Positions 50,014-62,633 are shown, counted from the stretch's first letter. The stretch is 64,000 bases of DNA from Lactarius indigo (GCA_025766275.1 JAFKAC010000030.1:496001-560000), one strand, 5' to 3'. The notes: generated by a model not told the origin, from the sequence alone. Numbers and translations: made by a program.

Positions 50014-51346
50014 TGTCGACTACGACGACACGTTCGCACCGGTCGCGAAGCTCGCGTCGTCGCGCGCGATCATCGCGATGGCCAACCGTCTCGGCCTCGT
50101 ACTGCACCAAGTCGACATAAAGGGTGCGTACCTTAACGGCGTGCTACGGGACGACGAGGTCCTGTACATGCGACAGCCTCCCGGTTACCCAGCGCCGGCC
50201 TCGGGGACGAAAGTCCTTCGTCTGCAGAAGGCTTTGTATGGCCTGAAGCAGGCCGGGCGCCGCTGGTACCAGACCTTCACAACCATCCTATCTACCCTGG
50301 GGTTCGCGCAGTGTTCCGTGGACCAGGCCGTCTATCACAAAACAAACGCGAAAACGCGCAAAACCGTCGTCATCGCCGTCCACGTCGACGACTGCACGAT
50401 CGCGGCCAGCGATTCGCGCCTAGTCGAGGACTTCAAGACTGGCCTCGGCAAGCATGTCGAAGTCACCGACCTCGGCGAACTTCACTGGATGCTTGGCATC
50501 GAGGTGAAGCGCGATCGCGAGGCCGGCACCACCCACCTCTCTCAAAGGGCGTACATCGACGCCATCCTCAACCGCTTCAACCTCGCCGACCTCAAACCCT
50601 TATCCACCCCGATGGACGTGCAGGTCAGGCTCACGACGGAGCAGGCCCCTGCGAGCGCGGCCGAATTCGCGGCCATGCGCGACGTCCCCTACCGCGAGGC
50701 CGTCGGCGCCCTCAACTGGGCAGCACTCGCGACGCGCCCCGACATCTCATTCGCCGTGTCCACCGTGGCACGCTTCGCGACGAACCCAGGGCCCGTGCAT
50801 TGGGAAGCCGTCAAGCGAATCTTTCGCTATCTGGCTGGCTCGCGCGACCTGTGGCTCTCGTACGGCGAGACGCGACGCGCCCTCACTGGGTACACCGACG
50901 CAGATGGCAGCATGGCTGAGGATCGCCGCGCCATCTCCGGTTACGCGTTCCTCATCGATGGCGGCGCCGTCTCGTGGTCCTCGAAGCGGCAGGAGATAGT
51001 CTCCCTGTCCACCACGGAGAGCGAGTACGTCGCGGCGACGCACGGACTGAAGGAGGCGCTCTGGTTGCGCAGCCTCCTCTCCGAGCTGTTCGGCCCCTTC
51101 AAAGACTCGACCACGATGCTGTGCGACAATCAGTCGGCCATCGCGCTCGCCCGCGATCACCAATACCATGCCCGCACGAAGCACATCGACGTGCGATACC
51201 ACTTCATCCGGTGGGTCGTCGACCAAGGCGTCGTCCGGCTCGTCTATTGCCCGACCGCAGACATGGTAGCGGACGTACTCACCAAGGCGCTTCCATCTCC
51301 CAAGGTTAAGCACTTCGCTGCCGGACTTGGGCTACGCGCGAAGTGA
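50014..51346 (+). CDS. gag-pol: CopB Pol, C-terminal part: reverse transcriptase and RNase H
   Basis: Continues 39131-42210 in phase (VDYDDTFAPVAKL). Reverse transcriptase has HQVDIKGAYLNG and a VHVDD catalytic motif in place of the usual YVDD. RNase H has GYTDADGSMAEDR, TTESEYVA, CDNQSAIALA and the end HIDVRYHFIRWVVD...DMVADVLTKALP. Stop at 51344-51346, then GAGGGGGAG as purine tract before the 3' LTR. Confidence 0.95.
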
Positions 51347-51353
51347 GGGGGAG

Positions 51354-51733
51354 TGTTGAGATCCAGCGCGTCTACAGACTACGTACCCGCATTTCCGCTT
51401 TCTTTCCGCTGTCTGTCATTCTGTAGTTTCACTCTAAATTAGAGCATTCCGTACCTTAACTAACGTCGCCCCTTAATTTTCGTCTCGTAGTTAAATACCC
51501 TCGCTCGCTCGCACCGTCCACCTCAGACATCGCTCGTACACGCGCGATACTGAGGTGAGAATACTTTACATTCGTTTACCTTTTCATAACGCTCACGCCT
51601 AGTAGTACTTTGTGATCTATCTAGGTGAATACATTGAGACATCGCTCGTACACGCGCGATACTGAGTACTTTGTGATCTATCTAGTTCGCCTCGCGCATG
51701 TCCCGAGCTCCCGTGACTTTCCCATAACCTACA
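51354..51733 (+). repeat. CopB 3' LTR
   Basis: 380 bp, differs from the 5' LTR at about two sites; followed by CCTCG. Confidence 0.95.
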
Positions 51734-54166
51734 CCTCGTCCCTGTGCAAACCAAGCTTATGGCCACCATCGTCCTCGGCGACAACACCCATATCGGGTGC
51801 AGACGTTGGCCCTGGAGAGGCACTAGGAGCAGCTGTGACCATGATCGAGTGACGTGATCCTGAGAAAGACAGTGAGGGTAAGATAGGTTCATGAGTAAGA
51901 GCGAAGACGCCAACGCACCTGTAGGAAGTATATTGTCAAGAACTGGGGTAGAAGCCGAATGTGGGGGGGTTGGTTCATCGGAAGGCGCCGGGACGTCTTC
52001 GTTGTCCTGGAGGGAAACGACAGCGGGTGGCGAGATAGAGGAAAGAGGTGGGATGGATATGGAAGTTTCGAGAGTGGAGTGCGGCATTGTTATTCTTGAT
52101 ATGACGATGTCCTGTACTGCCCCACCGGTGGCTGGATCTGATGAGGTAACAGGAACGGAGAGGCTTTTGGTGATTGTTTGATGAATGGGGTGGGAATTGT
52201 TAAGCGGTGGCACATCCATGAGGGCTTCGTCGACACGAAGTAGGGAGGGTGTGGACAAGGAAGGCGACTCAGCAATGGCGGGATAAGCGGAAACCAGTGC
52301 AGCGTTACCAGGCAGGACAGCGTGTGTAAAAGTGGTGGAGGCAGATTCGTCATGGATGTGATGTGGTGAGTCGGGACGATGGCCAGGGACGGTACATAAT
52401 GGATATGCGGATGACATCCACAGTGGCCAGCCAAATACGGCAGAATCGGTGTCACAATGAAGAGCGATGTAGACGTTTCGAATCGGTCTGAGGACATCTC
52501 GCGTCATCTCCCGATCATCACTGTCAAATACGACACTTTGTACCAAGCTCTGTGCTTTGAGAACAATTTGGTTCCAGAGAGCACAGAACTCGTGCTGCAG
52601 TTTCGGTGACGTATCTTGCGCATCGAATTTCGAAGCCGCTTCTAGAACGTATGAGAAGTCGTAATCTGGCCAGGTCCCATCCCCGAAATGGTTATATTGT
52701 TGGCGAGTGATGTGGATCAAGATGGCAAGTGACAGGCTATCACCATGTGTGGCATACTCTCGGAGGACGGGTTCTTGGATTCCCAGTTCATTGCAGGCGA
52801 TATTAAACCAAGAGTCATCGCGCTGCCGTACCCTTGCGACAGCCATGCGGACTGCGGCTACCAGATCAGTATTATTTCCCCATCCAGTCATAATCCGCAC
52901 AATTTCGGCGGAGATCGGACCACTATATTGGTATCTGGACAAAATCTTGTTAATGACCCCAAATACCCCGGGAATGTGTACTGGATCGCAAGCCTTCGCG
53001 CAGATGATGGCCCGCCGATCTTTGACAGTGTCAGGCAGCAAATCGGATGAGAATGTGACGTGCAACAACCCCATTAATCCTGCCGAAAGCTTCGACTTTT
53101 GCTTTCCAGTGAGATGGGGCAGAGGATCGTCGACGACATTTGAGCTGCGGAAGTCAGGTAAGCCAGAAAAGAAGCGCTCCAGTTCGTGGTCTTCGTCCAA
53201 ACTGTCAAACGTCCACAGAAAGGCACGAGTATCGATCTCCGATGGTGCATTTAGAGCTGTTTCCTCAGCCGTCTTCTGCATTCCCTGTACCAACATTCTG
53301 CGATATTCTTCCTCCAGGTTTTTAAAGCGAAAAAAGGATCGAGGAAAAATATAGTTTGACATCGTGAGCCTCCGAAGAGCACGAAAAATGAAATATGATA
53401 TCCCAGTGGCAATGTGCCATGCTGGTAATGAGAGTGGGGTGTGGTATGGGCTGTCGTGACGAAAGATTGGGACGACCGTGATGCACCCGTACAAAGCAGT
53501 GCAAATGCCGATCCACGACAGCACCAATTTGAAAATCGTCAGATTAACGTTCCACAAGAATACAGAGATGCCGGCAAAGAACAGGAACAGGGAAACATGT
53601 AGCAGCGTGGGTAAGGCCTCGACCGCCCACGGAAGGAGAAACTTGTCGACGCCTTCGAAAAAGAACGCACGAATCCATGCTCGCTTGTGTGGACTGTAAC
53701 GTGGCTGAGTGACCTTGAGGTATCTCCGTGCCCATTGCTGAAGTAACGTCGCGAGTAGTGCGCAGCTGATACTGATGACCAAGCTCAAGAACCAAAGCGC
53801 GTTCACCCAAATGGCATAGTTTGGCGGAGTAAATGGGGGTGGGGAAGCAGGGAGGGAGCTAGAAATGTTGGATCCAGGGTCAGCGAGAGTCTTATAGATA
53901 TTTGCGAGGTAGAAGTTGGAAGTATCTTGTGGGTTCGGTCGAATATCCTGAACGGATACTGAGATCAAGGATGCGACCGCAGCAGAGAATAAACCAGTCT
54001 ATAAAAGATGTGAGGTACTGCAAAGCATTCAGAGGTAGTGACGCACAAAGATGAGAATGCCATCGGCGTCCGCTTTCCATCCTTCTACCATCTTCTTGTC
54101 TTCTTCCGTCGCCATTTCTAGATACATGGAGAAAATAGGTCCTGATCCATCGACAAAGTTAGACAT
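51734..54166 (-). CDS. DUF6535-family membrane protein gene, main part
   Basis: Exons 54166-54047, 53998-51919 and 51859-51734, the last continuing at 38676-38480 beyond CopB. Introns 48 and 59 nt, donors GTGCGT. Rejoined length 840 aa, all phases agreeing. N-terminus SMYLEMATEEDKKMVEGWKA; several membrane segments (WFLSLVISISCALLATLL, LPTLLHVSLFLFFAGISVFL, a third near residue 195); a cytosolic helical region (LERFFSGLPDFRSSNVVDD, LQHEFCALWNQI); a long Pro/Ser-rich tail. I recognise the family as DUF6535, frequent in Agaricomycetes, function unknown. Only the CopB insertion breaks it: as it stands the reading frame runs into LTR sequence. Confidence 0.85.
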
Positions 54167-55961
54167 TCCCCGTGGTTCATGAATCTGGGCTGACTGGGGT
54201 GGATATGAGTGGTTGCCTATGGGAGTGGGTGTGGCAAGTGGGAATGGCGAAGATAGAGACAGGTGGGAGCACGGTACCTCTACCCGGGCCTATATCTACC
54301 CCGGTCATGTTGACACTCTCGAGAACTTGGGACATTGAGTGGTTATGGAGTGAGTTGATTGTCGAGAATAAATTTGGGAAAGATGGATCGCGTTGAGCTC
54401 GTTAAGATTGGCCGCTCTTCGTCAGTTGTACTCTAAGCCACCATGAGGCTTACATGAGGTACGGGAACGGCCGAACTGCAAGCGCTCGATGATCGACGTC
54501 ATTGTCTTGTCAATTCCTCAGCCATCCTCCCGTCGCCTAAATAAGCCACTGCAGTGGAAAACTTTTGTTTTCATACGTCAATGATATACGCCCCATGGAA
54601 GTGCAAGACCAAAGAAATATAAATGGTATCCGTTACACCGGCGTCACCCGGATCCCCGCTTTTTGCGTCTGATTCGTTCTGTCACGTCTTCTCATCCTCA
54701 ATGTTTCGCTTCATGCACGCCATGCTCAAACGCTTTCCCGGCACCACTTACTTCCGACTCCTAGGTCCACTCACGGTTCTATGTGTCTCCAATATTCCGC
54801 GATACCGTATTGGGATCGAAACCGGCGCACATGCACAATTTGGAATCTACTCGCAGACCCATTTTACTCTCCTTCAACCTCGCTACCGATTACGGCCTAC
54901 CCATGCTCCGCGAAAAAATCACCGGAATGAGCGTCCGTTGCGCCCTCCTTGGACACCAACCCCCGCATAGTGCCGCGCCTCGCTTTTTACAGCGTGTTGG
55001 CGACACCCATTATGAATTCGACATGGCGAAGTCCATCTGACGTTAATGGCTTTTGTCACCCACTCATTACCTAGATACTTCGCTCAGGTCTACTCTCCAG
55101 AATAAGAAACATGTGGCCGACCCCTCGTCAATCGTCATATCCGCGACTAAGGAGCCCACGATCAAGCACCGCATGTACGTCCTTGCCTCATCCCTAGCTC
55201 TCAATTATTCATCCACTGAAGCCTGACGAACGTGTTTAATATCCCCGCACGAAAGCCTTCCCACTATCTCCAGGTTTATATCTCGCGCTCCTAGACCTTG
55301 TCAACACAAGCCGCGCGCTGCACGTTCTGCAGTTCACCTGCGCAAATGCAAGAAATGGGAGATAATGCCGTGGGAGAAGTACAATTTCTTGGAGCACTTT
55401 GTCGATTTCAAAGCGGAGCAGCAGTATATCCTCTGCCTCTTTCCATGTCTTACCTGCTGACATGCCCCGCTCCCTATGCACTTGGAGAGTCACAGCCTAC
55501 CACTGCAGGCTCGCGCACGCCCGATCGCTAGACCCAACATAGCAGGCGACACAGCTCGCCGCACTCGATGTGATCTCCACGGTCCTGTCATCATTAAATT
55601 TGACTGGCTCGCTCTTCAAGCTCGCCATGCAAGCGTATCCAGGGTTCTCACACCTTGGGATATTCCGAATTAGCGGGTTGGACAACATGCGTGCCTTGAA
55701 GAAGCACTCGCATGCAGAAACCACACCGCATCACTCCCAGGTGTGCTCATCGGCCCACAATGGGTCAAGATGGAGATTGAGACCCCTTGGTCACATTTTT
55801 ATCGCTCTACTTGAGTTTACACGTTTTCATCACGGTATTTTTAACTCGTAAGGTACGTACACAAAAACGTGAAAAGGCATTGAATGATGATATGTTCACA
55901 TCGACAACCCGACAGAAATATATACCCTGTCACGTGTACATCTAAGAAATCAGGGGACGCG
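54167..55961. other. Intergenic, no supported gene
   Basis: Upstream region of the DUF6535 gene, then degenerate sequence. Two overlapping plus frames at 54623-54970 and 54783-55040 read parts of the same segment in different frames, which suggests a decayed gene I cannot name. Bases near 55480-55620 resemble 37720-37850. Confidence 0.4.
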
Positions 55962-56635
55962 TCAAACAATATCGTACGGGAAATGTGAAGGATGTGGAAG
56001 ATAGTCTCCTGTATGCTCGGTATTAGGTTCCTGCTGCGAAGGACCCGCAATGGCTACGTCTGAGTCAATAATCAATGCTAGTGACGGGGATTGAGGTAGA
56101 AGACCTAGGGTCACATTATTTGCGTAGATCGTGTGATTCACCAAGGGTGGGTCAAGAGCGTCAGTATCCTTATGTGAACCGAGTTTCAGGCTACCATTGT
56201 TTTTGGCAGCAGTTCCGAGATCAGTTGCAGAGGTCAGCCGTTGAAAGGCACTGGGAACAGTGGTAACCATTATTTGGTGAGTCGGAGGACGCCAAGAGGT
56301 CTGGGTTGTGCTGGAGGTCATTGGAAGTGGATGGAGAGGCAGAGGAAAGAGGGGCGCATGTCGAAGTTGCGGAAGTAGGGGGCATCATTAAACCAGAGGT
56401 GACAGGAATGGAGGGACTTTTAGTGGCCATCTGATGAGAGGTCTGGTGGTGGACGTCGTCAAGTGGTGACACTCCTGTGAGGCTTTCGTCAGCACAAAGT
56501 GGGGTAGGCACAGACAAGGAGGGCGCATCGGGACTGGAAACGGAACTATAGAGGATGGCTACCCAGATGGGCGCAGAAGTTTCCACGTCACTTTCAGGCA
56601 AGTTCACTAGCCCGCAGTGGATCAAGGCAAAAGTC
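55962..56635 (-). pseudogene. DUF6535 C-terminal tail fragment
   Basis: Matches only the Pro/Ser-rich tail of the family, read in two overlapping frames (56625-56221 and 56321-55962), ending PHPSHFPYDIV and TAA-type closure as in the intact gene. No membrane half next to it. A duplicated 3' end. Confidence 0.75.
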
Positions 56636-56827
56636 GAGACTCCTCACTCGCACCACCCCATCCTACTCGAGCTTACACATATTTCTCCACGGTATTGTAT
56701 CGCGTAATAAGACAGTATACACGCAAGACGAGAGAAGCTATTGAACGTATGGATGTAGCGATATAGAAGTCCCAACACGAATATATGCCTTATCACACAT
56801 GCACATCTAAGAGATTTTGGGGGTGCG

Positions 56828-59505
56828 TCAAACAATATCGTGTCGGCCGTGCGAATGATGTAGGAAATTATCTCCTATACGCTCGGCATTTGGTTCCCAC
56901 AGTGAAGGTCCCGCGATATCTATGTTCGAGTCAGTGACCGACGGTGCCTAGGGTGGGCATAGTGCTCCCGTGGATCGCTCGATTCACAGAGGGGGGGTCA
57001 AGAGCATCCTTGTTCTCGCGTAATCCAAATTTCTGACTAGCATCTCCCTCGGTAGCAGCACCTATATGTACAGAGGTCGGTTCCGATGAAGCGCTGGGAG
57101 CATTGACCATTACCGAGCGACGAGATTCTGGCAAGGAGGTGAAAGATGGGATTAGGTCAGCGATGGGTGTGAAGACGGCAACGCACCTGCAGGAAGTATA
57201 TTGTCAAGGACAGCAAAGACAGCGGGTAGGGTAGAGGAGATAGGTGGGGTGGATGTGAATGTGAATGTTTCGGGAGTGGAGTGCGACATCGTTGTACCTG
57301 AGGTGGCTATATCTGACGAGGTAAAAGGAGTGCGGGAGCTTTTGATGATCGTCTGATGAACGGAGTGGAAGTTGTCGAGCGGTGGCACATCCGTGAGGCT
57401 GTCGTCGATATGAAGTGGGGCAGGCACGAATGAGGAAGACACACCGGGACCGGCAAGAGAAGCAGGGACCAGCGCAGCTTTATCACGCAGGTCAGTTCGG
57501 GAAGAGGTCGTGGAGGAAGAGTCATTATGGATATGAGATGGTGAGTCCAGAGAATGACCAGGGACGTTGCACATCGGATATGAGGATGGACTCCATAGAT
57601 CACTGCCTATTGGGGAAGAATCGGTCTCTTGATGTAGAGTAGCGTAGACGTTCCGAATCGGTCTGAGGAGAGTCCGCGCCACCCGCCAACTGTCGTCAGT
57701 CCGCGCTTGGTTCCAGAGAGCACAGAACTCGTGCTGCAGTTCAGGTAATGTATCTTCCACATTGAACTTCGAAGCCGCTTCTAAAACAGACGAGAAACTA
57801 AAAATGGGCCAGGCCCCCCATAAATGGACAAATTGCCAACGAGCGATGTGAATCAAGATGGCAAGTGACAGGCTGTCACCTTGTATGGCGTAGTCTCGAA
57901 GGATGGGTTCTTGGATGCCCAGTTCATGGGAGGCGAGAATGAACCAAGAGTCATCGCGCTGTCGTGCCCTTGCGATAGTCTCGCAGATCGTCGCTACCAA
58001 ATAAGGATCATTACCCCGATCATTGCTTCATCCGTTCATAATCTGCACAATTTCGGCAGACACCGGACCACTAGATTGACATCGGGACCAAATCTTGTTA
58101 AAGACATAATATACCCTGGGAATGTGTGCTGGGTTGCAAGCCTTCGCGCAGATGATGGCCCTCTGGTCTTTGACAGGTTCCGGTAGCAAACCAGACGAGA
58201 AAGTGACATCCAACAACCCCATTAGTCACGCCGAAAGTTTCTCTTTTTGCTCTTCAATAAGACTAGGCAGGGGATCATCTGATAAAACGCAGCGGGCTGG
58301 CACCGTTGTCAGAAACGACTGAAGTACCAGGTGCGCGTAAGGCGACTTAAGTACACTGAAAGGAGCGTAACTACACGTGAAATAAGATACACTAATGATA
58401 TCTCAACTAAGTAGAGGCAAAGGATTGTCCCTGATCATACTCATAAAGTAAACTCCGAATCGTATCTAAGGATCGTGATGCGAGACTACACCTCGCGTTT
58501 CACTCATGCCCGACGCCGAGGTAACTCGCGCATGGACGCACTCTCTCATTTCAACATCATCTACGACATTTGAGCTACGGAAGCCAGGTAAGCCAGAAAA
58601 AAAGCGCTCCAGTTCGCAGTCTTCGTCCAAACTGTCGAATGTCCACATGAAGGCGCGAGTGTCGATCTCCAATGGTGCATCCAGAGCAGTTTCCTCGGCT
58701 GTCCTCTGCATGCCCTGTACAAACAGTTTGCGATATCATTCCTCCAGTGATTTAAAGCGATGGTAGGATCGAGCACTAAAATAGTCAAGCCGATAGAGCC
58801 TCAAAGTGAGTCTCTGAAGAGCCCAAAAAATGAGATATGATATCCCAGTCACAATGTGCCGTGTCGGTAATGAAAGTGGGGTGTGGTATGGGCTATCGTG
58901 ACAAAAGATCGGGACGACCGTGATGCACCCATACAGAGCTGTGCAAATCCCGATCCACGACAGCACCAGCTTGAAAATTGTGAGATTAACATTCCACAGG
59001 AATACGGATATGCCGGCAAAGAATAGGAACAGGGAAACATGTAGCAGTGTGGGCAAAACCTCGACCGCCCACGGAAGGAGAAACTTATCGACACCTTCGA
59101 AAAAGAATGCACGGATCCGTGCTCGCTTGTGTAGACTGTAGCGTGGTTGAGTGACTTTGAGGTATCTTCGTGCCCACTGCTGGAGCAACGTCGCGAGTAG
59201 AGCACAGGTGATACTGATGACCAAGCTCAAGAACAAAAGTGTGTTCACCCAAACAGCATAGTTCGGCGGAGAAAATGGGGGTGGGGAAGTAGGAAGGGAA
59301 CTCGAAGCGTTCGGGTCAGCGAGAGTCTGATAAATATTTGCGAGGTAGAAATTGGAAGTGTCCTGGGGGTTCGGTCGAATGTCCTGAATGGACACTGAGA
59401 TCAATGATGCGACCGCAGCAGAGAATAAACCGGTCTATGAGAGATGAGTGTGAAGCAGTGCACAATATTGGGAAATAGTGATGGACAAAGATGATAATGC
59501 CATCC
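56828..59505 (-). pseudogene. DUF6535-family pseudogene, nearly full length
   Basis: Exon 2 from 59434 carries the membrane segments and runs down to 57187, with an intron at 57186-57128 and a last exon to a frame ending at 56828-56830. Defects: exon 1 is unrecognisable before GATGGCATT; TGA at 58736-58738 after SLEE; a 275-bp insertion at 58281-58555 between two AGATGAT (sense) copies; TGA at 58028-58030; a shift near 56935 that ends the current frame early. The rest aligns well with 51734-54166. Tandem orientation suggests local duplication. Confidence 0.82.
58281..58555. mobile_element. Unclassified 275-bp insertion with 7-bp duplication
   Basis: Flanked by ATCATCT at 58274-58280 and 58556-58562; absent from the intact gene. 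No terminal inverted repeat or coding frame that I can see, and no clear Pol III boxes. Could be a small non-autonomous DNA transposon or a SINE-like element. Confidence 0.55.
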
Positions 59506-59630
59506 CTTCTCTTCCTCGTACCACCACCATCTCTTTTAAGCGCTGGTTTTGGTATAGCTACTCATCCTAATAACACCCTCTGCAAACAGACAAGGAACAC
59601 GCCTGGTGTCCTCGCGACCCTTGTCCAGCA

Positions 59631-61229
59631 ATGATCCACCCGGATCCACCGCCCAACCTCCCCCCCGACGCTCTCGACGAAAGCAACCTTTACTTCGACC
59701 ATTTCTCCACTCCTCCACTCCACAACCCCGACACATACACAGCGGTGGACTCTACAGAGTCGCCCATCATAACGCCCCTTGCTGAAGGGATCCCTGGCTC
59801 TGCCCTCAACCCAATCACCATTGCAAGCACCAACCCCTCTCAGGAAGGGGACACCGACTCGAAAATGAACTCCCCCGAATCGGAGGAAAGCACGCATCCG
59901 GCAGTTCCACCTGCAGGCACACACACCCCCCCCGATCTTCCAGAACAGCCGGAAGAAATCATTGTCAGGGGTCGAAACACCTCCCGAACGCCTCGTGCTA
60001 ATGCACGCCGCCTTTCTAACGCCTCAGTTTGGTCCCACATTTCAGAAGAACCCGCTTCATCCCATTCCCGATCGCCCACCCGCTTCTCCTCACCTCCCCC
60101 CGCACGCGTTTCTACTAACATCCAGGATGCAGTAGCTGGACGGGCCCTCCCACCCCCAGTCTCTGTTCACACCTCCAACGCCAAGTATGGTACAGAGCTA
60201 ACCAGTTCGCTAGATGTAGACCACGAGGATCAAATCGTGGGCTTCGAAGCGAACGATCAAACCCTTAAAGAAGAATTCGCAAGAGAAATTAATGACGTAG
60301 TGATGGGCTTCTCCCAATACTACCTCACCGGTCCGCTTCAGTTCCGGTTTGATAACGATTTCTCCTTTAGGCAGGAGAACCTCCACACCGCAGTTTTACT
60401 TACCATCCAGGCGCTTGACACCGGTGCAGCCTTCAAGGAAGGCGAAACCGCGGTCTCAATGCTTACCCCTCCAGCATGGCACCGTCTTGTCATGGCCGTG
60501 TTAGCAGCCACCATAAGGGGCCATCTGCGCTCCCCCAGCAGAGCCACCAATGGTAATAAGTCCCTTAACTGGACCGTGGACTCCTTCATCGTTAGTAAGG
60601 ATATCCCAAAACCCCTGACCGAAGGAGGAGCCATCCGCTCCATGGCACTCCAATTGGCAGGGTATTACAATACCACCCGAGTTAACCCCCTGCACACCTC
60701 ACCTGAGGAGTTTTTCGATTCCTTGATTACTAAACAGACTAACACCCTCCAGCGTATCGCTAACCGCATCGCCCCTGACACCCAACCCATCCGTGAAGAA
60801 CTCATGAAAGATGAAGATACGATGGCCCAAATCCGAGAGGCAGTCAAGAAATCTATCTTCGACTCCCTCAACGCTGAAGCACTCAACGATCTCGACACCT
60901 GGTGGGGGATTTACCGCGATGAATTCAAGGAGGTCATGCAGAAATACATTGCCGCCAACAACTTTGGACAGATCGACCCGGTCTTTCTCAAGAGCAATCA
61001 CAAAGGGAAGAAACGGGCTAAGTCCGCCACGCCGGAACTGGAGGCGGATATGGAACACATTGAACGTATGATGCGTGCTGACACACAGATACAAATCGAC
61101 TCTCTACGCAACAACATTCTCCTGACCATGAAAGTGGAAATGGAAAAAGAAATCGCTGACTTACGCAGAGATGAACTCACCAGAGCGCAAGCTGAAGCCC
61201 TTCATCAAGTCCAGGCAGAAGTCTGTTGA
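59631..61229 (+). CDS. Unrecognised protein with C-terminal coiled coil, truncated by CopA2
   Basis: ATG 59631, 532 codons in one exon. N-terminal 170 residues are Pro/Ser-rich; residues about 200-440 look helical and globular (QFRFDNDFSFRQENLHTAVLLT, DTWWGIYRDEFKEVM); then basic KGKKRAKS and a charged coiled coil (MEKEIADLRRDELTRAQAEALHQ). The final Cys and TGA are the first bases of the CopA2 LTR, so the original C-terminus is lost. A single long exon among intron-rich genes, and this layout, would fit ORF1 of a LINE, but I see no endonuclease or reverse transcriptase. Family not recognised. Confidence 0.65.
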   Translation: MIHPDPPPNLPPDALDESNLYFDHFSTPPLHNPDTYTAVDSTESPIITPLAEGIPGSALNPITIASTNPSQEGDTDSKMNSPESEESTHPAVPPAGTHTPPDLPEQPEEIIVRGRNTSRTPRANARRLSNASVWSHISEEPASSHSRSPTRFSSPPPARVSTNIQDAVAGRALPPPVSVHTSNAKYGTELTSSLDVDHEDQIVGFEANDQTLKEEFAREINDVVMGFSQYYLTGPLQFRFDNDFSFRQENLHTAVLLTIQALDTGAAFKEGETAVSMLTPPAWHRLVMAVLAATIRGHLRSPSRATNGNKSLNWTVDSFIVSKDIPKPLTEGGAIRSMALQLAGYYNTTRVNPLHTSPEEFFDSLITKQTNTLQRIANRIAPDTQPIREELMKDEDTMAQIREAVKKSIFDSLNAEALNDLDTWWGIYRDEFKEVMQKYIAANNFGQIDPVFLKSNHKGKKRAKSATPELEADMEHIERMMRADTQIQIDSLRNNILLTMKVEMEKEIADLRRDELTRAQAEALHQVQAEVC

Positions 61230-61851
61230 TAAGTGACCCCTGCGCACTTAGCGGCTCGTACGGACCGGACTTGCAGCATGGACTGCTTTAGATTAGATAT
61301 ACAGGACTTGTAGATTAGATACTGTTTGATCTGTACAATCTGGACTTATCATTGCATCACATATGACATCACTGTACTTCTAATGACATCATACATCCGG
61401 ACTCTGCGTTGTATAACGCCTTTGTACTTTCCTTTGTTCCGTACTTAGCTTTATCTTTATTATGATGTCACTATGATATCATTTGCTTCTGGACTCTCCT
61501 TATTCTTTCTTTCCTTGTTCTCAGAACGTCCACTCCTTTGTCCGTTTGTAGAACAATACTTCCTTGTACTGCGTGACTTAGTGTCACATCCCTTGTACAG
61601 TGTCACTACCTGAAAGTGTATAAGTAGAGTACCATGTACGCTCCTGGTCCACATCAGTTCTCACTGCTTGTGTGCCAGGTAAGCTCTCTCCTCTCCAATG
61701 TAACAACATCAGTTCTCACTGCTTGTGTGCCAGACAACCTCTTGCTTCACCTTTGCTTGCACTCCCTGTTGCTGCCTTTCAGCCACCCTTGATATCTCAC
61801 CACAGTCTCCTTTGTCACTGTGAGTATCATCTCTATGTGTGCTGTTCATCA
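61224..61851 (+). repeat. CopA2 5' LTR
   Basis: 628 bp, same family as 13498-14121 with scattered substitutions and small indels (for example CCCCTGCGCAC for CCCTTGCACAC). Also keeps the internal 27-bp duplication. Confidence 0.93.
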
Positions 61852-61863
61852 GGTTATGGGCCC
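61852..61863 (+). promoter_or_regulatory. CopA2 primer-binding site
   Basis: GGTTATGGGCCC, complementary to the anticodon arm of initiator tRNA-Met, as in CopA1 and CopB. Confidence 0.78.
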
Positions 61864-62633
61864 TGGTGCCCTAGCCACTCCACTTGGCTGGTCACTGTCT
61901 TCCTAGGAGGACACACCAGGCTAAGGTCTGTCTGGGGCCTTACCAGCCTTGCCCAAGGCAGAGAGCAGTGGGGCGCCACTTGTCTCTGCTAAGGAACCTC
62001 CTGTGTATGTACTGCCCAGTAGTCCTACTTTCACCCCTACTGTTTTCCTAGCCCCTGCGCTATGCGCAAGGAGACTGGGTCTGGTAGCCCCTTAACTTCA
62101 AAATATCCAGGCGTGCATGGCCCACTGGGTTGTGTATTGTGGAGCTTAGCGCCAGCTGTCTCTGGTGCTCCACACTGGGCGCAGGATCTCCTCACCATGG
62201 GAGTGTAAAACCTGGTTCAGGCTCTGGGGGGTGTTCACCACTATGGTGTTCTGCAACCAGATACCTGCCTTGTAGCGGCAATGGGAAAGGATTCAGTAAA
62301 GCCACTTGTGGCGATGAGGCAACCAACAGGCCGAGGAGGCTGAGGTAGACAGCCTTGGGCTCTGAAAGCATTCCCTTCACCTTCCCCCTGACGCAAACCA
62401 TTTGAGCTGTGTCTTAGACACATCCTGGCTGGCAGCTAGCTCATGGTATGGCAAAGGGACTCTCCCAACCTGGGCCTAGCCCTTGTATCACTGGCATACT
62501 ATCAGGAGGCAGGACGCGTTAGCGTTCTGGCCTTACAGAATCACAGACAGGAGTGGTACCCCCTCTATCTTTATGTCTTGCAACTATGAAGCACTGTTGC
62601 TGACTGCTCCTCGGCGACAGATAAATCATCCCA

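Larger units (their letters stand above)
38682..51733 (+). mobile_element. CopB, complete Ty1/copia element carrying nested ChrB2
   Basis: 380-bp LTRs (38682-39061, 51354-51733) differing at about two sites I can see, with CCTCG duplicated at 38677-38681 and 51734-51738. Own sequence is 5.2 kb. The gag-pol frame rejoins perfectly without ChrB2. A different copia family from CopA (different LTR, Gag and GC content) but the same primer site. It lies in antisense direction inside the last exon of the DUF6535 gene. Confidence 0.96.

Noticed and set aside
58281..58555. SINE with Pol III boxes
   Set aside because: I could not find convincing A and B boxes or a 3' tail, so only an unclassified insertion is claimed.
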